Shown: positions 14,683 to 21,055 of the stretch, in pieces
Layout of the letters: every line of letters starts with the position of its first letter
Numbering within the stretch: the first letter of the stretch is position 1
Origin: Pseudomonadota bacterium
Lineage (GTDB): Bacteria > Pseudomonadota > Gammaproteobacteria > Steroidobacterales > Steroidobacteraceae
Length of the DNA: 21,055 bases
Direction: 5' to 3'
Assembly: GCA_021817875.1 (NCBI GenBank)
Contig: JAKAFQ010000011.1
Location: 1-21,055, forward strand
The notes under the pieces: model-generated
The model's database searches: none
The model's input: only the letters and a program-made list of their open reading frames with translations
What the model was told of the DNA's origin: nothing
Made by a program: the position numbers and the translations under genes

Positions 14683-15519
14683 TCAGCGGGCCGTGAGTCC
14701 GCGGTCGAAGTAGATTCGGCAGTTGAGCTCTGCAGACAGCAGTCCTGCCACCCGATGTAACGTACGGATGAGCGTCTGCGGCGGGGGGCTGGGAATCTCG
14801 GCCGAGGTGCCCACGATGCCGATGATTCCGACGCAGTCGTCCGACTCGCGGAAGACAGGTGCGGAAACCGCATTGATTCCGAGCCGCACCTCATCGATGG
14901 CGTCTTCGAAGAGGCGCTCCCGAATCCGCGCGAGCCGGGTCTCGATCGCCGCCCGGTTGATGAGCGAGTGCGGAGTGAAGGCCACCAGCTTCTGGGCGAG
15001 CACGCGATGGCGCGCTGCCTCATCCGCAAAGGCGAGCGCGATGCGTCCCTGGGAAGAGCAGTGCGGCGGCGGTCGATTACCAGCATGCGAAGTGATCGCG
15101 AGCCGGTCACGGTACTCGACGCTGGAAAGGACGATCGGCTCGCCGTTCCCCGGAACCGAGAGTAGCGCCGTCTGCCGGGTGAGATCGCGCAACTGGGTGA
15201 GGAATGGCGCTGCGACGAGGCGCAGATCAAATTGCTCGAGCGCGGCCTCTCCCAGCGTGAAGAGCTTACCTCCCAGGCTGTAGCCACCGTTGCGCGCGTC
15301 CTGAAACACCACTCCCAGGCGTTTCATGGTGGCGAGGTGACGGTAAACGCGCGGCTTGAGCTCCCCCAACTCGGCAGCCAGGCTCGAAAGCCCGACCGCC
15401 CCGTGCGCATTCGACAGCGCATCGAGTATCCGAAAAGCCGTCTGCAGGGATTGGAGTCCATCGAGTCTCGCGGGTGTGGCGCGTGGCGCGCGGGTCTTAT
15501 TAGTAGGTTTCACGGTCAT
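14683..15519 (-). CDS. IclR family transcriptional regulator
   Basis: This regulator of about 278 residues has an N-terminal winged helix-turn-helix (GLQSLQTAFRILDALSNAHG, then LSSLAAELGELKPRVYRHLA and YSLGGKLFTLGEAAL). The IclR effector-binding domain follows (LSVPGNGEPIVLSSVEYRDR, then IGINAVSAPVF-like and VGIIGIVGTSAEIP). IclR proteins commonly control catabolic operons that are divergently transcribed. The start at 15519 is chosen because GAGG lies five bases upstream and the HTH then begins near residue 20. An ATG at 15549 has no ribosome binding site. It is divergent from the Rieske oxygenase and shares overlapping inverted repeats with it, so it is the likely regulator of that gene and possibly of itself. 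Confidence 0.92.
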   Translation of the reverse strand: MTVKPTNKTRAPRATPARLDGLQSLQTAFRILDALSNAHGAVGLSSLAAELGELKPRVYRHLATMKRLGVVFQDARNGGYSLGGKLFTLGEAALEQFDLRLVAAPFLTQLRDLTRQTALLSVPGNGEPIVLSSVEYRDRLAITSHAGNRPPPHCSSQGRIALAFADEAARHRVLAQKLVAFTPHSLINRAAIETRLARIRERLFEDAIDEVRLGINAVSAPVFRESDDCVGIIGIVGTSAEIPSPPPQTLIRTLHRVAGLLSAELNCRIYFDRGLTAR

Positions 15520-15579
15520 TCGGCCTCGGTACGGCTTCCGCCGGGTCATCGCATTCGCGCGCCCAGATGGTACAATATA

Positions 15580-15605
15580 CGAAATCGCGTTTCGACTAGC
15601 GAAAC
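15580..15605. promoter_or_regulatory. Overlapping inverted repeats, putative IclR operator
   Basis: In the 105-bp gap between IclR (start 15519) and the Rieske gene (start 15625), three alternating half-sites occur: CGAAA (15580-15584), TTTCG (15590-15594) and CGAAAC (15600-15605). They form two overlapping inverted repeats, CGAAATCGCGTTTCG and GTTTCGACTAGCGAAAC, spaced 10 bp apart, so all lie on one face of the helix. A TACAAT box (15571-15576), resembling a -10 element for the Rieske gene, lies just upstream, which would place the operator at the transcription start. Ligand and mode (repressor or activator) are unknown. Confidence 0.6.
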
Positions 15606-15610
15606 AGATT

Positions 15611-15616
15611 GGAGGT
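15611..15616 (+). promoter_or_regulatory. Ribosome binding site of the Rieske oxygenase gene
   Basis: GGAGGT lies nine bases before the ATG at 15625. It is the strongest Shine-Dalgarno sequence in the window and fixes this start over the longer open frame that begins at 15232, upstream in IclR. Confidence 0.8.
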
Positions 15617-15624
15617 GCGCGCCC

Positions 15625-16779
15625 ATGTTTCTCAGGAACTGTTGGTACGTAGGGGCCATTGACCACGAGCTGATCGATGGCAAGCTTCTCAGGCGGACCT
15701 TGCTGGGCGAGCACGTGCTGCTCTATCGAGGTGACAGCGGCAAAGTGGTCGCGCTCAACGACCGCTGTCCCCACCGCGGCGCGTTGCTGTCCCAGGGACG
15801 TCGCGAGGGCGATGCTGTCCGCTGTATGTATCACGGGATCAAGTACGACGGCTCCGGCAAATGCGTGCAGATCCCTGGCCAGGACCTGATTCCGCCGCGG
15901 TTGCGGGTGCGCAGTTACCCCGTGCTCGAGCGCCGTCCCTTCATCTGGGTCTGGATGGGCGATCCGGCGCTGGCGGATCCGGCAAAGATCATCGACCTGC
16001 CATACCTGCGCGATCCACAGTGGAAGGGCATACCCGCCTATCTGCACTATGACGCGAATTATCTGCTCATCGTCGACAACCTGAGCGATTTCGCCCATTT
16101 AGCCTTCGTGCACACCGGCACCCTCGGCGGCTCAGAGGAGTACGCATACGTCTCCAAGCCGACTGCCATCGAGCGGCAGGAGCGCGGCTTTCGCGTGGAA
16201 CGTTGGCACTTCAACAGCGATGTGCCGCCATTCCACAAGAAGGTGATCCCTGAAACGGGCGCGAAGGTCGACCGGCGCAACATTGCCACGATGATCGTGC
16301 CGGGTATCTTCACCATGGAGACGCTTTTCGCGCCGGCAGGACAGGGTGCGCAGTCGGGCAATCTCGCGGGGGCGCGCGAGTACCGTAACTGTCAGTTCAT
16401 GACCCCGGAGACGGAGCGGACCACCCACTTCTTCTGGTCCTATCTCAATAACTTCGAGGGCGATGACTCCACGATCTCGCGCTCGCTCCTCAACAGCCTC
16501 ATAGAAGGCTTCATGGAGGACAAGGCGATCATCGAACGGCAGCAAAGGACGCTCGATGATGATCCGAAATTCGAGATGCTCGCGATCCTGTCCGATGGAC
16601 CGCTCGTGCACTTCCGTCGCGTACTGGGCAAGCTCATCGAGGCGGAGAAGGCGGCCACCGCAAGCCCACCCGCCGCCGCGCACCCGCATGTCACTGCGGG
16701 CGCGCCTGCCACAGCCACCGCGACTGTGGCGGCGTGCCGGCCCGCCGAGTCACGGAGGACTGACGCCGCAACCACCTAG
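15625..16779 (+). CDS. Rieske non-heme iron oxygenase alpha subunit (vanillate O-demethylase VanA-like)
   Basis: This is a 384-residue Rieske mononuclear-iron oxygenase. The [2Fe-2S] ligands are C48 and H50 (RCPHRGAL) and C67 and H70 (CMYHGI). The catalytic iron site is DNLSDFAHLAFVH, with H158 and H163 and the bridging D155. A late EDKAIIERQQ is the usual place for the third, carboxylate ligand. The start MFLRNCWYVGAI and these motifs match the single-component-alpha, VanA-like group (O-demethylases and aromatic monooxygenases). No reductase or ferredoxin gene is beside it, so it must borrow electrons from elsewhere. The last ~45 residues are an Ala/Thr/Pro-rich tail beyond the usual family end. 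It is divergent from IclR and flanked by the 199-bp repeat, which suggests the pair moved or was retained as a unit. Confidence 0.93.
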   Translation: MFLRNCWYVGAIDHELIDGKLLRRTLLGEHVLLYRGDSGKVVALNDRCPHRGALLSQGRREGDAVRCMYHGIKYDGSGKCVQIPGQDLIPPRLRVRSYPVLERRPFIWVWMGDPALADPAKIIDLPYLRDPQWKGIPAYLHYDANYLLIVDNLSDFAHLAFVHTGTLGGSEEYAYVSKPTAIERQERGFRVERWHFNSDVPPFHKKVIPETGAKVDRRNIATMIVPGIFTMETLFAPAGQGAQSGNLAGAREYRNCQFMTPETERTTHFFWSYLNNFEGDDSTISRSLLNSLIEGFMEDKAIIERQQRTLDDDPKFEMLAILSDGPLVHFRRVLGKLIEAEKAATASPPAAAHPHVTAGAPATATATVAACRPAESRRTDAATT

Positions 16780-16876
16780 TCATCGCATCAAGCGGCCGGC
16801 ACTCTCCAGCTCGACTGCCTTCCCGGCTAACGCTCAGGGGGTGAGCTCGATGGTCTTCGGGTGCGTACGGAGGCTT

Positions 16877-16969
16877 GAGCGCCGCCTGTGCCACGGCATG
16901 ACGGAAAGCGACAAGTCGGCGGTCATCGAAACGCTGCACCGCATCCGCCGCAGTCTCAGCGAGCCGTAG
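16877..16969 (+). pseudogene. MarR C-terminal remnant
   Basis: The last 30 codons and stop of a MarR gene are repeated here with two substitutions (Arg to His, Phe to Val) relative to 14113-14205. Nothing of the DNA-binding domain is present. The preceding ~97 bp (16780-16876) show no recognisable gene. Confidence 0.88.
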
Positions 16970-17075
16970 CCGGCGCAGCGCAGCGCGCGACGATCAGTCC
17001 GACCGAGCCAGCTCCGCCAGCACCTCGCTCGTGTGCTCCCCCAGGCGAGGCGAGGGCCGCCCCATGGCGAGCTGC
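16877..17075. repeat. 199-bp direct repeat, right copy
   Basis: This is the partner of 14113-14311, offset 2764 bp in the same orientation. Here the CoA-transferase side continues into the intact gene, whereas at the left copy the MarR side is intact. Each copy therefore keeps one complete gene and one stump. Confidence 0.93.
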
Positions 17076-18166
17076 ATCCCGGACAGTCGGATGGGCGTGC
17101 GAATCGAGGGCAAGGTACCCTCGTGCACCCACGGCGCCTGCAAGGGCACGCACAGCCCGCGATGCCGCACCTGCGGGTCGGAAAACACATCAGGCAGGCT
17201 GTTGATCGGCCCCGCCGGCACGCCGCGCGCCTCCAGGGCCCGCAGCACCTCCGCGCGCCGGAGACCGGCGAGCCGTCCGCTCAGCAGCCCGATCAACTCC
17301 TCGCGGTGCTCGACCCGGGCGGCATTCGTGGCGAAGCGCGGCTCGGCGGCGAGCTGCGGTCGCTCCAGGAACGCACACAGCCGCGCGAACTGGGCGTCAT
17401 TCCCCACGGCGATGATCACGTGGCCATCGCTCACCGGGAACACCTGGTACGGCACGATGTTCGGATGCGCGTTGCCGAGACGATGGGGCGCATTGCCGCT
17501 CACGAGGTAATTCAGACCCTGGTTGGCCAGCACACCGACCATGGAATCGAGCAGGGACATGTCGATGTGCTGTCCCGACCCGGTCTGTGCGCGCTGCGCC
17601 AGGGCCGCCAGCACCGCGACAGCGCCATAGGTTCCGGTGAAAATGTCGGCAAAGGCCACCCCCACCTTCTGCGGCTCGCCATCGGGTTCGCCGGTGAGGT
17701 CCATGATCCCGCTCATACCCTGGATGATGAAGTCGTACCCGGCGCGCTGCGCATACGGCCCGGTCTGTCCGAACCCGGTCACGGAGCAATAGATCAGCCG
17801 GGGATTCAGCGGCGCGAGCGCGGGGTAATCCAGTCCGAACTTCGCCAGCCCGCCGACTTTGAAGTTTTCGATCAACACGTCGGAGCGGCCGGCCAGCCGC
17901 TGCACGAACCGCCGGCCGTCCTCCGTCGCGAGGTCGGCGACGACTGATCGCTTGCCGCGGTTGCAGCAATGAAAATAAGCGGCATCGAGCACCTCGCCGT
18001 CCCGGCCGCGGACAAACGGCGGCCCCCATCGGCGGGTATCGTCGCCGTCGGGGGACTCGACCTTGATCACGTCGGCACCCAGATCGGCGAGTATCTGCCC
18101 GATCCACGGCCCGGCGAGGATGCGGGCGAGCTCGATCACGCGCAGTCCGGCCAGGGGTGCGTTCAT
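16994..18166 (-). CDS. CaiB/BaiF family (class III) CoA-transferase
   Basis: This is a 390-residue class III CoA-transferase, which moves CoA between carboxylic acids and so activates a substrate for degradation. The N terminus PLAGLRVIELARILAGPWIG, followed by LADLGADVIKVE, is the family hallmark. CSVTGFGQTGPYAQRAGYDF follows, and the predicted catalytic Asp is D174 in AFADIFTG. The C terminus GEHTSEVLAEL is also typical. The length is normal. The start at 18166 has only a weak upstream purine run. It follows the APC permease by 116 bp on the same strand. Its acid substrate is unknown. Oxalyl-CoA metabolism is not supported, since no oxalyl-CoA decarboxylase is adjacent. Confidence 0.94.
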   Translation of the reverse strand: MNAPLAGLRVIELARILAGPWIGQILADLGADVIKVESPDGDDTRRWGPPFVRGRDGEVLDAAYFHCCNRGKRSVVADLATEDGRRFVQRLAGRSDVLIENFKVGGLAKFGLDYPALAPLNPRLIYCSVTGFGQTGPYAQRAGYDFIIQGMSGIMDLTGEPDGEPQKVGVAFADIFTGTYGAVAVLAALAQRAQTGSGQHIDMSLLDSMVGVLANQGLNYLVSGNAPHRLGNAHPNIVPYQVFPVSDGHVIIAVGNDAQFARLCAFLERPQLAAEPRFATNAARVEHREELIGLLSGRLAGLRRAEVLRALEARGVPAGPINSLPDVFSDPQVRHRGLCVPLQAPWVHEGTLPSIRTPIRLSGMQLAMGRPSPRLGEHTSEVLAELARSD

Positions 18167-18282
18167 AGGGGCCCAGTATCCCTTATCCGGTCCGAGCCCG
18201 CCGCTGGTCCGGGTCGTATCGAGGCACCGGGATACCGCTTGCGCCCTGACGCTGCGCCATCGGGCTGCGCAGCACGCTGCGG

Positions 18283-19803
18283 CTATGCGCTCCGCTCACC
18301 TGCCCGCGTGAGAACATCGCTCGCGCCGCCCGGCCTCGCCGCCGGCTCAGGCGATGCAGCGGGAAGGCCAGATCCAAGGCCCCGGAACCGATCCGGATCC
18401 GTCCGACGCAGACGCCACGCGCCGAGCGCTCCGAGGCAGCCCGCGGCGAACACGAGGCTCGGCAGCACGATCCGCAGCATGCCCTCCGAGCCGGTCAGCA
18501 CGTCGAAATGCACGACGGCGAGCGCCAGAATGACCCAAAGCGCCGCGGCAGCCAGGGCCGGCGCGATCCGGGTGCGCAGCAGCCGGCCCGTCCGACGGCG
18601 GGAGAAAAACACCCAGACGGCGACGGAGGCGAGCGCCATGAGGGCGATGACGCCGAGCGTCCCGACGTTGGTGACGCAGGCGAACAGCGTGAGCAGGGGA
18701 TTGGCGCGCAGCACCGCGTATACCGTCACGACCACCGCGGCGATCACCGTCTGCACCACGGAGCCGACATGCGGGCTCGAATGTCTGGCGTGAGTTCGGC
18801 CGAGCCGTTTCGGCAGCAGTCCGTCCCGGCCGAGGACGTAGAAATACCTTGCCGCCGCATTGTGAAACGCCAGCAGACCCGCGAATACGCTCGTCACGAA
18901 CAGGACGCTCATGATCGCCGACAGCCAGTGGCCGACGTACTGATCGGCCAGCTGGAACAGGAACCGGGTCGGGTCCGGCATGGCCTTCAGATGCGCCACG
19001 AGGCCTCCGGCGCCCGCCCCGACGACCAGGCACCAGAGCGAGAACACGTAGAAGCCGCCGATCAGCAGCACCGCCAGGTACGTCGCGCGCGGGATGGTGC
19101 GCTCCGGATCCCGGGCCTCCTCGCCGTAGATGGTCGTCGCCTCGAATCCCATGAACGCTGCAAAGCAGAACAGCAGCGCGATGGACGGTGAACCGCTGAA
19201 GGCCGCGCCCGGCGTAAAGGACTGCAACGTGACGCCGTGCGCCCCGCCGCTGAGGAGAATCGCAACGTCCAGAATCAGCACCGCGACGTATTCGCCGCTG
19301 ACGAGGACGGCAAGGATCTTCGCCGAGAGATCCACCTGCCGGTAGCCGAGAACCGCGACGCTGGCGAGCGCCAGCAGGGCATAGCCGTACCAGGGGAAGG
19401 CGATGCCGGCGTACTGCAGGAGGAGCGCGTGAGCGGCGGCGCCGAACATGCCATAGAGGCCCACCTGCATCGCGTTGTACGCCACGACGGCGATGGCCGC
19501 CGCCGCGCCGCCGGCGATACCGCCGAGTCCACGCGCGGCAAACGCATAGAATCCGCCTGCCGTCACCACGTGGCGTGCCATAGCGGTGTAACCGACCGCG
19601 AACAGCAGCAGAATTCCCGTGCAGATCGCCAGCATGGCGGGCATGCCCGGCCCGTCGCCGAACAGCATGGCAATGGGGAAGCCGCCCGCGATGGCCACCA
19701 GCGGGCCCGCCGCCGACACGACGAAGAACGTGACGGCACCGACACCGACCGCCCCCTGGCGCAGCCGATTGTGCTCCGGCAGTTGTCCTGTCGGATGGGT
19801 CAT
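18283..19803 (-). CDS. APC-superfamily amino acid/organic cation permease
   Basis: This is an inner-membrane permease of about 506 residues. It has about 12 hydrophobic helices and the APC signature near helix 1 (VVSAAGPLVAIAGGFPIAM). Helix 6 carries FCFAAFMGFEATTIYGEEAR, the loop that in this family lines the substrate site. The start at 19803 is chosen over 19893 because GGAG lies five bases upstream and the protein then begins just before helix 1. It is in the same orientation as the CoA-transferase that follows, so the two may form an operon. The substrate could be an amino acid, amine or carboxylate and is not determined by the sequence. The ~50 residues at the C terminus are hydrophilic and Pro/Ala/Gly-rich. 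Confidence 0.92.
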   Translation of the reverse strand: MTHPTGQLPEHNRLRQGAVGVGAVTFFVVSAAGPLVAIAGGFPIAMLFGDGPGMPAMLAICTGILLLFAVGYTAMARHVVTAGGFYAFAARGLGGIAGGAAAAIAVVAYNAMQVGLYGMFGAAAHALLLQYAGIAFPWYGYALLALASVAVLGYRQVDLSAKILAVLVSGEYVAVLILDVAILLSGGAHGVTLQSFTPGAAFSGSPSIALLFCFAAFMGFEATTIYGEEARDPERTIPRATYLAVLLIGGFYVFSLWCLVVGAGAGGLVAHLKAMPDPTRFLFQLADQYVGHWLSAIMSVLFVTSVFAGLLAFHNAAARYFYVLGRDGLLPKRLGRTHARHSSPHVGSVVQTVIAAVVVTVYAVLRANPLLTLFACVTNVGTLGVIALMALASVAVWVFFSRRRTGRLLRTRIAPALAAAALWVILALAVVHFDVLTGSEGMLRIVLPSLVFAAGCLGALGAWRLRRTDPDRFRGLGSGLPAASPEPAARPGGASDVLTRAGERSA

Positions 19804-20407
19804 GCGGGCTCCAGAAGGCCGATCAGGCGCCTCAAAGCGGTGTGCGGAATCGTGCGCAGGTGTCTTCCTCTTCGAGCCCCCAAAGGCGCACATCGGTGCG
19901 AGGCACCTCCATGCACGGCCCGAGCCGGCAGATTACCCACATGTTAACCTCAGGCAAAGCAGTTTTTCTCCGACGGCCTGATCGCACGCGGCACCCGCCT
20001 CGCCAGAGCGGCACACCGCAGCGGCGTGCCATCCCGAGCGACGGCCCGGCGCGTCGCACACCGACGTCCTCCCGCCGACAGAGTGGCCCGGGCGGCATCG
20101 CCATCAGCGCCGCGTTCTCTACCTGTCTGGTTCCCGGGCACACCGGGTTGTGCAGCCGCGCTCCGATTGCGCCATCACAGTTGCAGTTGCGACGCGCCCG
20201 CCTGCGCTCCCGTCATACCGGAAGGCTCCGATCATGCGGCCCTGCAGCCACGGGCAACTCACCGGAGCGCGCGACCGCCTGCTTCTCGGACAAGGCTCCC
20301 GCCGGAAGGCATCCTTCCGTCACGACAGAGAGGAGGGTCGCGTGGTAACCGTGGTCCGGTCCCCGTGCCGGCGGGAATCATACCCGCCGGCACGGGATTT
20401 ACTGCCA
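19804..20407. other. About 600 bp without a convincing gene
   Basis: The open frames here are short, in alternative registers and lack domain features. Near 19940-19970 there is an AT-richer patch containing GTTAAC. On the minus strand it could hold a weak promoter for the APC permease (TTGCCT, 16 bp, TAATCT). At 20303-20319 a 7-bp hairpin CGGAAGG-CAT-CCTTCCG occurs without a T-run, and a stronger hairpin sits at 20362-20396. I found no riboswitch or tRNA. Confidence 0.5.
20362..20396 (-). terminator. Perfect 14-bp hairpin after the third TonB receptor gene
   Basis: The arms CCCGTGCCGGCGGG and CCCGCCGGCACGGG pair perfectly around the 7-base loop AATCATA. The hairpin lies 11 bp beyond the stop of the TonB receptor gene at 20408, so a transcription-terminator role is likely. 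On the minus strand no U-run follows the hairpin, so it may be a stabilising or Rho-assisted structure and not a classic intrinsic terminator. Confidence 0.5.
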
Positions 20408-21049
20408 TCAATGGAACGCGTAGCTGACGTCGATACCCGCGGTGAGCGGCTGGCTGACCACGTAGCGCGAGTAGGCCTGGTCCTGCAGCGACAGCTGCGG
20501 CTGCGGATCGAGCAGCACGATGTTGTTCGTGAGGTTGTTCACGAACAGCGCCGCCGACCAGTGATCGCCGTGATCCCGCTCGCCCTTGATCCCAAAGCGC
20601 AGCGCCGCGATGCTGTAGGCGGGCAGGTGCACCAGCAGCTGGTTCATGTTCTGCAGCGTCGCGGTCACACCGAACGGCAGATCCGTGCGGCTGCCGGTGT
20701 AGTCGTCCTCGAACGAGCCGAACACCGAGCGGCTGTGCCCCAGATAGTGCGTCCAGCCCAGCACCACCGACCCGGACACCTGCGGCGTGTCGGGAATGCG
20801 CGTGCCGGCCGGGTAGCCGGCAATGGCGCTGCTCGCCACGAACTTCGCATCGACGTAGCTGGCATTCAACGACAGCTCAAAGCCCGCCGGCAGCAGCGTC
20901 TTCAGCTGCCCCTCCACGCCTTTGATGCGCGCATCCCCGCCGTTGACCGTGAAGCCAAAGCCCGCAATGTTCGTCGGCAGCTGTGGATGGTACCAGTCCT
21001 CCAGGTACCCATCGAGATTGAGCAGCAGCCGGTGGTGGAAGAATTCGGA
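20408..21049 (-). CDS. TonB-dependent receptor (third), C-terminal part only
   Basis: About 213 residues of the barrel end of an outer-membrane receptor are visible, entering from the right edge. FFHHRLLLNLDGYLEDWYHP, LNASYVDAKF, RIPDTPQVSGSVVLGW and LFVNNLTNNIVLLDP are typical late barrel strands and the conserved NL(T/F)NN turn. The protein ends SYAFH, close to the usual terminal aromatic. A TAA codon occurs in this frame at 21050-21052, three bases from the window edge, where the family should simply continue. It could be a real nonsense change or an end-of-contig error. The hairpin 11 bp downstream suggests this is the last gene of its transcript. Confidence 0.8.
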   Translation of the reverse strand, partial: SEFFHHRLLLNLDGYLEDWYHPQLPTNIAGFGFTVNGGDARIKGVEGQLKTLLPAGFELSLNASYVDAKFVASSAIAGYPAGTRIPDTPQVSGSVVLGWTHYLGHSRSVFGSFEDDYTGSRTDLPFGVTATLQNMNQLLVHLPAYSIAALRFGIKGERDHGDHWSAALFVNNLTNNIVLLDPQPQLSLQDQAYSRYVVSQPLTAGIDVSYAFH

Positions 21050-21055
21050 TTAGAT

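Noticed and set aside
14113..17075. Composite transposon
   Set aside because: The flanking repeats contain only gene ends. No transposase, terminal inverted repeats or target-site duplications were seen, so duplication or recombination is the simpler reading.
19832..20143. Short minus-strand open frame in the 600-bp gap upstream of the permease
   Set aside because: It overlaps the permease's probable leader region, has no ribosome binding site and shows no recognisable domain; composition is typical of random GC-rich frames.
20303..20319. 7-bp hairpin CGGAAGG-CAT-CCTTCCG as a terminator
   Set aside because: It is short, has no T-run on either strand and does not follow a gene end directly.

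Overview
The window is a GC-rich stretch of a Gram-negative chromosome or large replicon. Three TonB-dependent outer-membrane receptors, an EthD-like protein, a CaiB/BaiF CoA-transferase, a VanA-type Rieske oxygenase and IclR and MarR regulators suggest a metabolically versatile, pollutant- or natural-product-degrading member of the Pseudomonadota. Candidates are a steroid- or aromatic-degrading gammaproteobacterium or a sphingomonad-like alphaproteobacterium. The exact taxon cannot be read from the sequence alone.

Layout. Positions 1-1024 (+) hold the C-terminal part of a thiamine-diphosphate enzyme, which ends tail-to-tail on an MFS transporter. From 13485 down to 1021 everything is on the minus strand, in this order: TonB receptor, MFS transporter, short-chain dehydrogenase, second TonB receptor, VOC/glyoxalase-like protein, FAD-dependent phytoene-dehydrogenase-type oxidoreductase, exported NTF2-like protein, tandem EthD-like protein, second MFS transporter. 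Most gaps are about 30-115 bp and two junctions are ATGA stop-start overlaps, so this is probably one or a few catabolic transcription units: outer-membrane uptake, inner-membrane transport, then oxidation and dehydrogenation. A divergent MarR gene (13708-14205) shares an intergenic region with the first receptor, and that region carries a perfect 16-bp palindrome.

Positions 14113-17075 look rearranged. A 199-bp direct repeat (97% identical) spans the convergent MarR/CoA-transferase junction and flanks an IclR regulator and a Rieske oxygenase. These two are divergent and share overlapping inverted repeats. Between MarR and IclR lies a mosaic of broken copies of three other genes of this window: CoA-transferase, EthD-like and MFS. 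Their junctions show short homology, and one reflects a precise 282-bp deletion between 10-bp repeats. This scar indicates that a diverged paralogous copy of the cluster once existed here and was eroded.

The right end holds the intact CoA-transferase and an APC-family permease (both minus strand), about 600 bp without a convincing gene, and the C-terminal part of a third TonB receptor running off the window. No rRNA, tRNA, CRISPR array, transposase or integrase was seen. The substrate of the pathway cannot be assigned from the sequence. The gene set fits uptake and oxidative breakdown of a hydrophobic or aromatic compound with CoA-ester intermediates.
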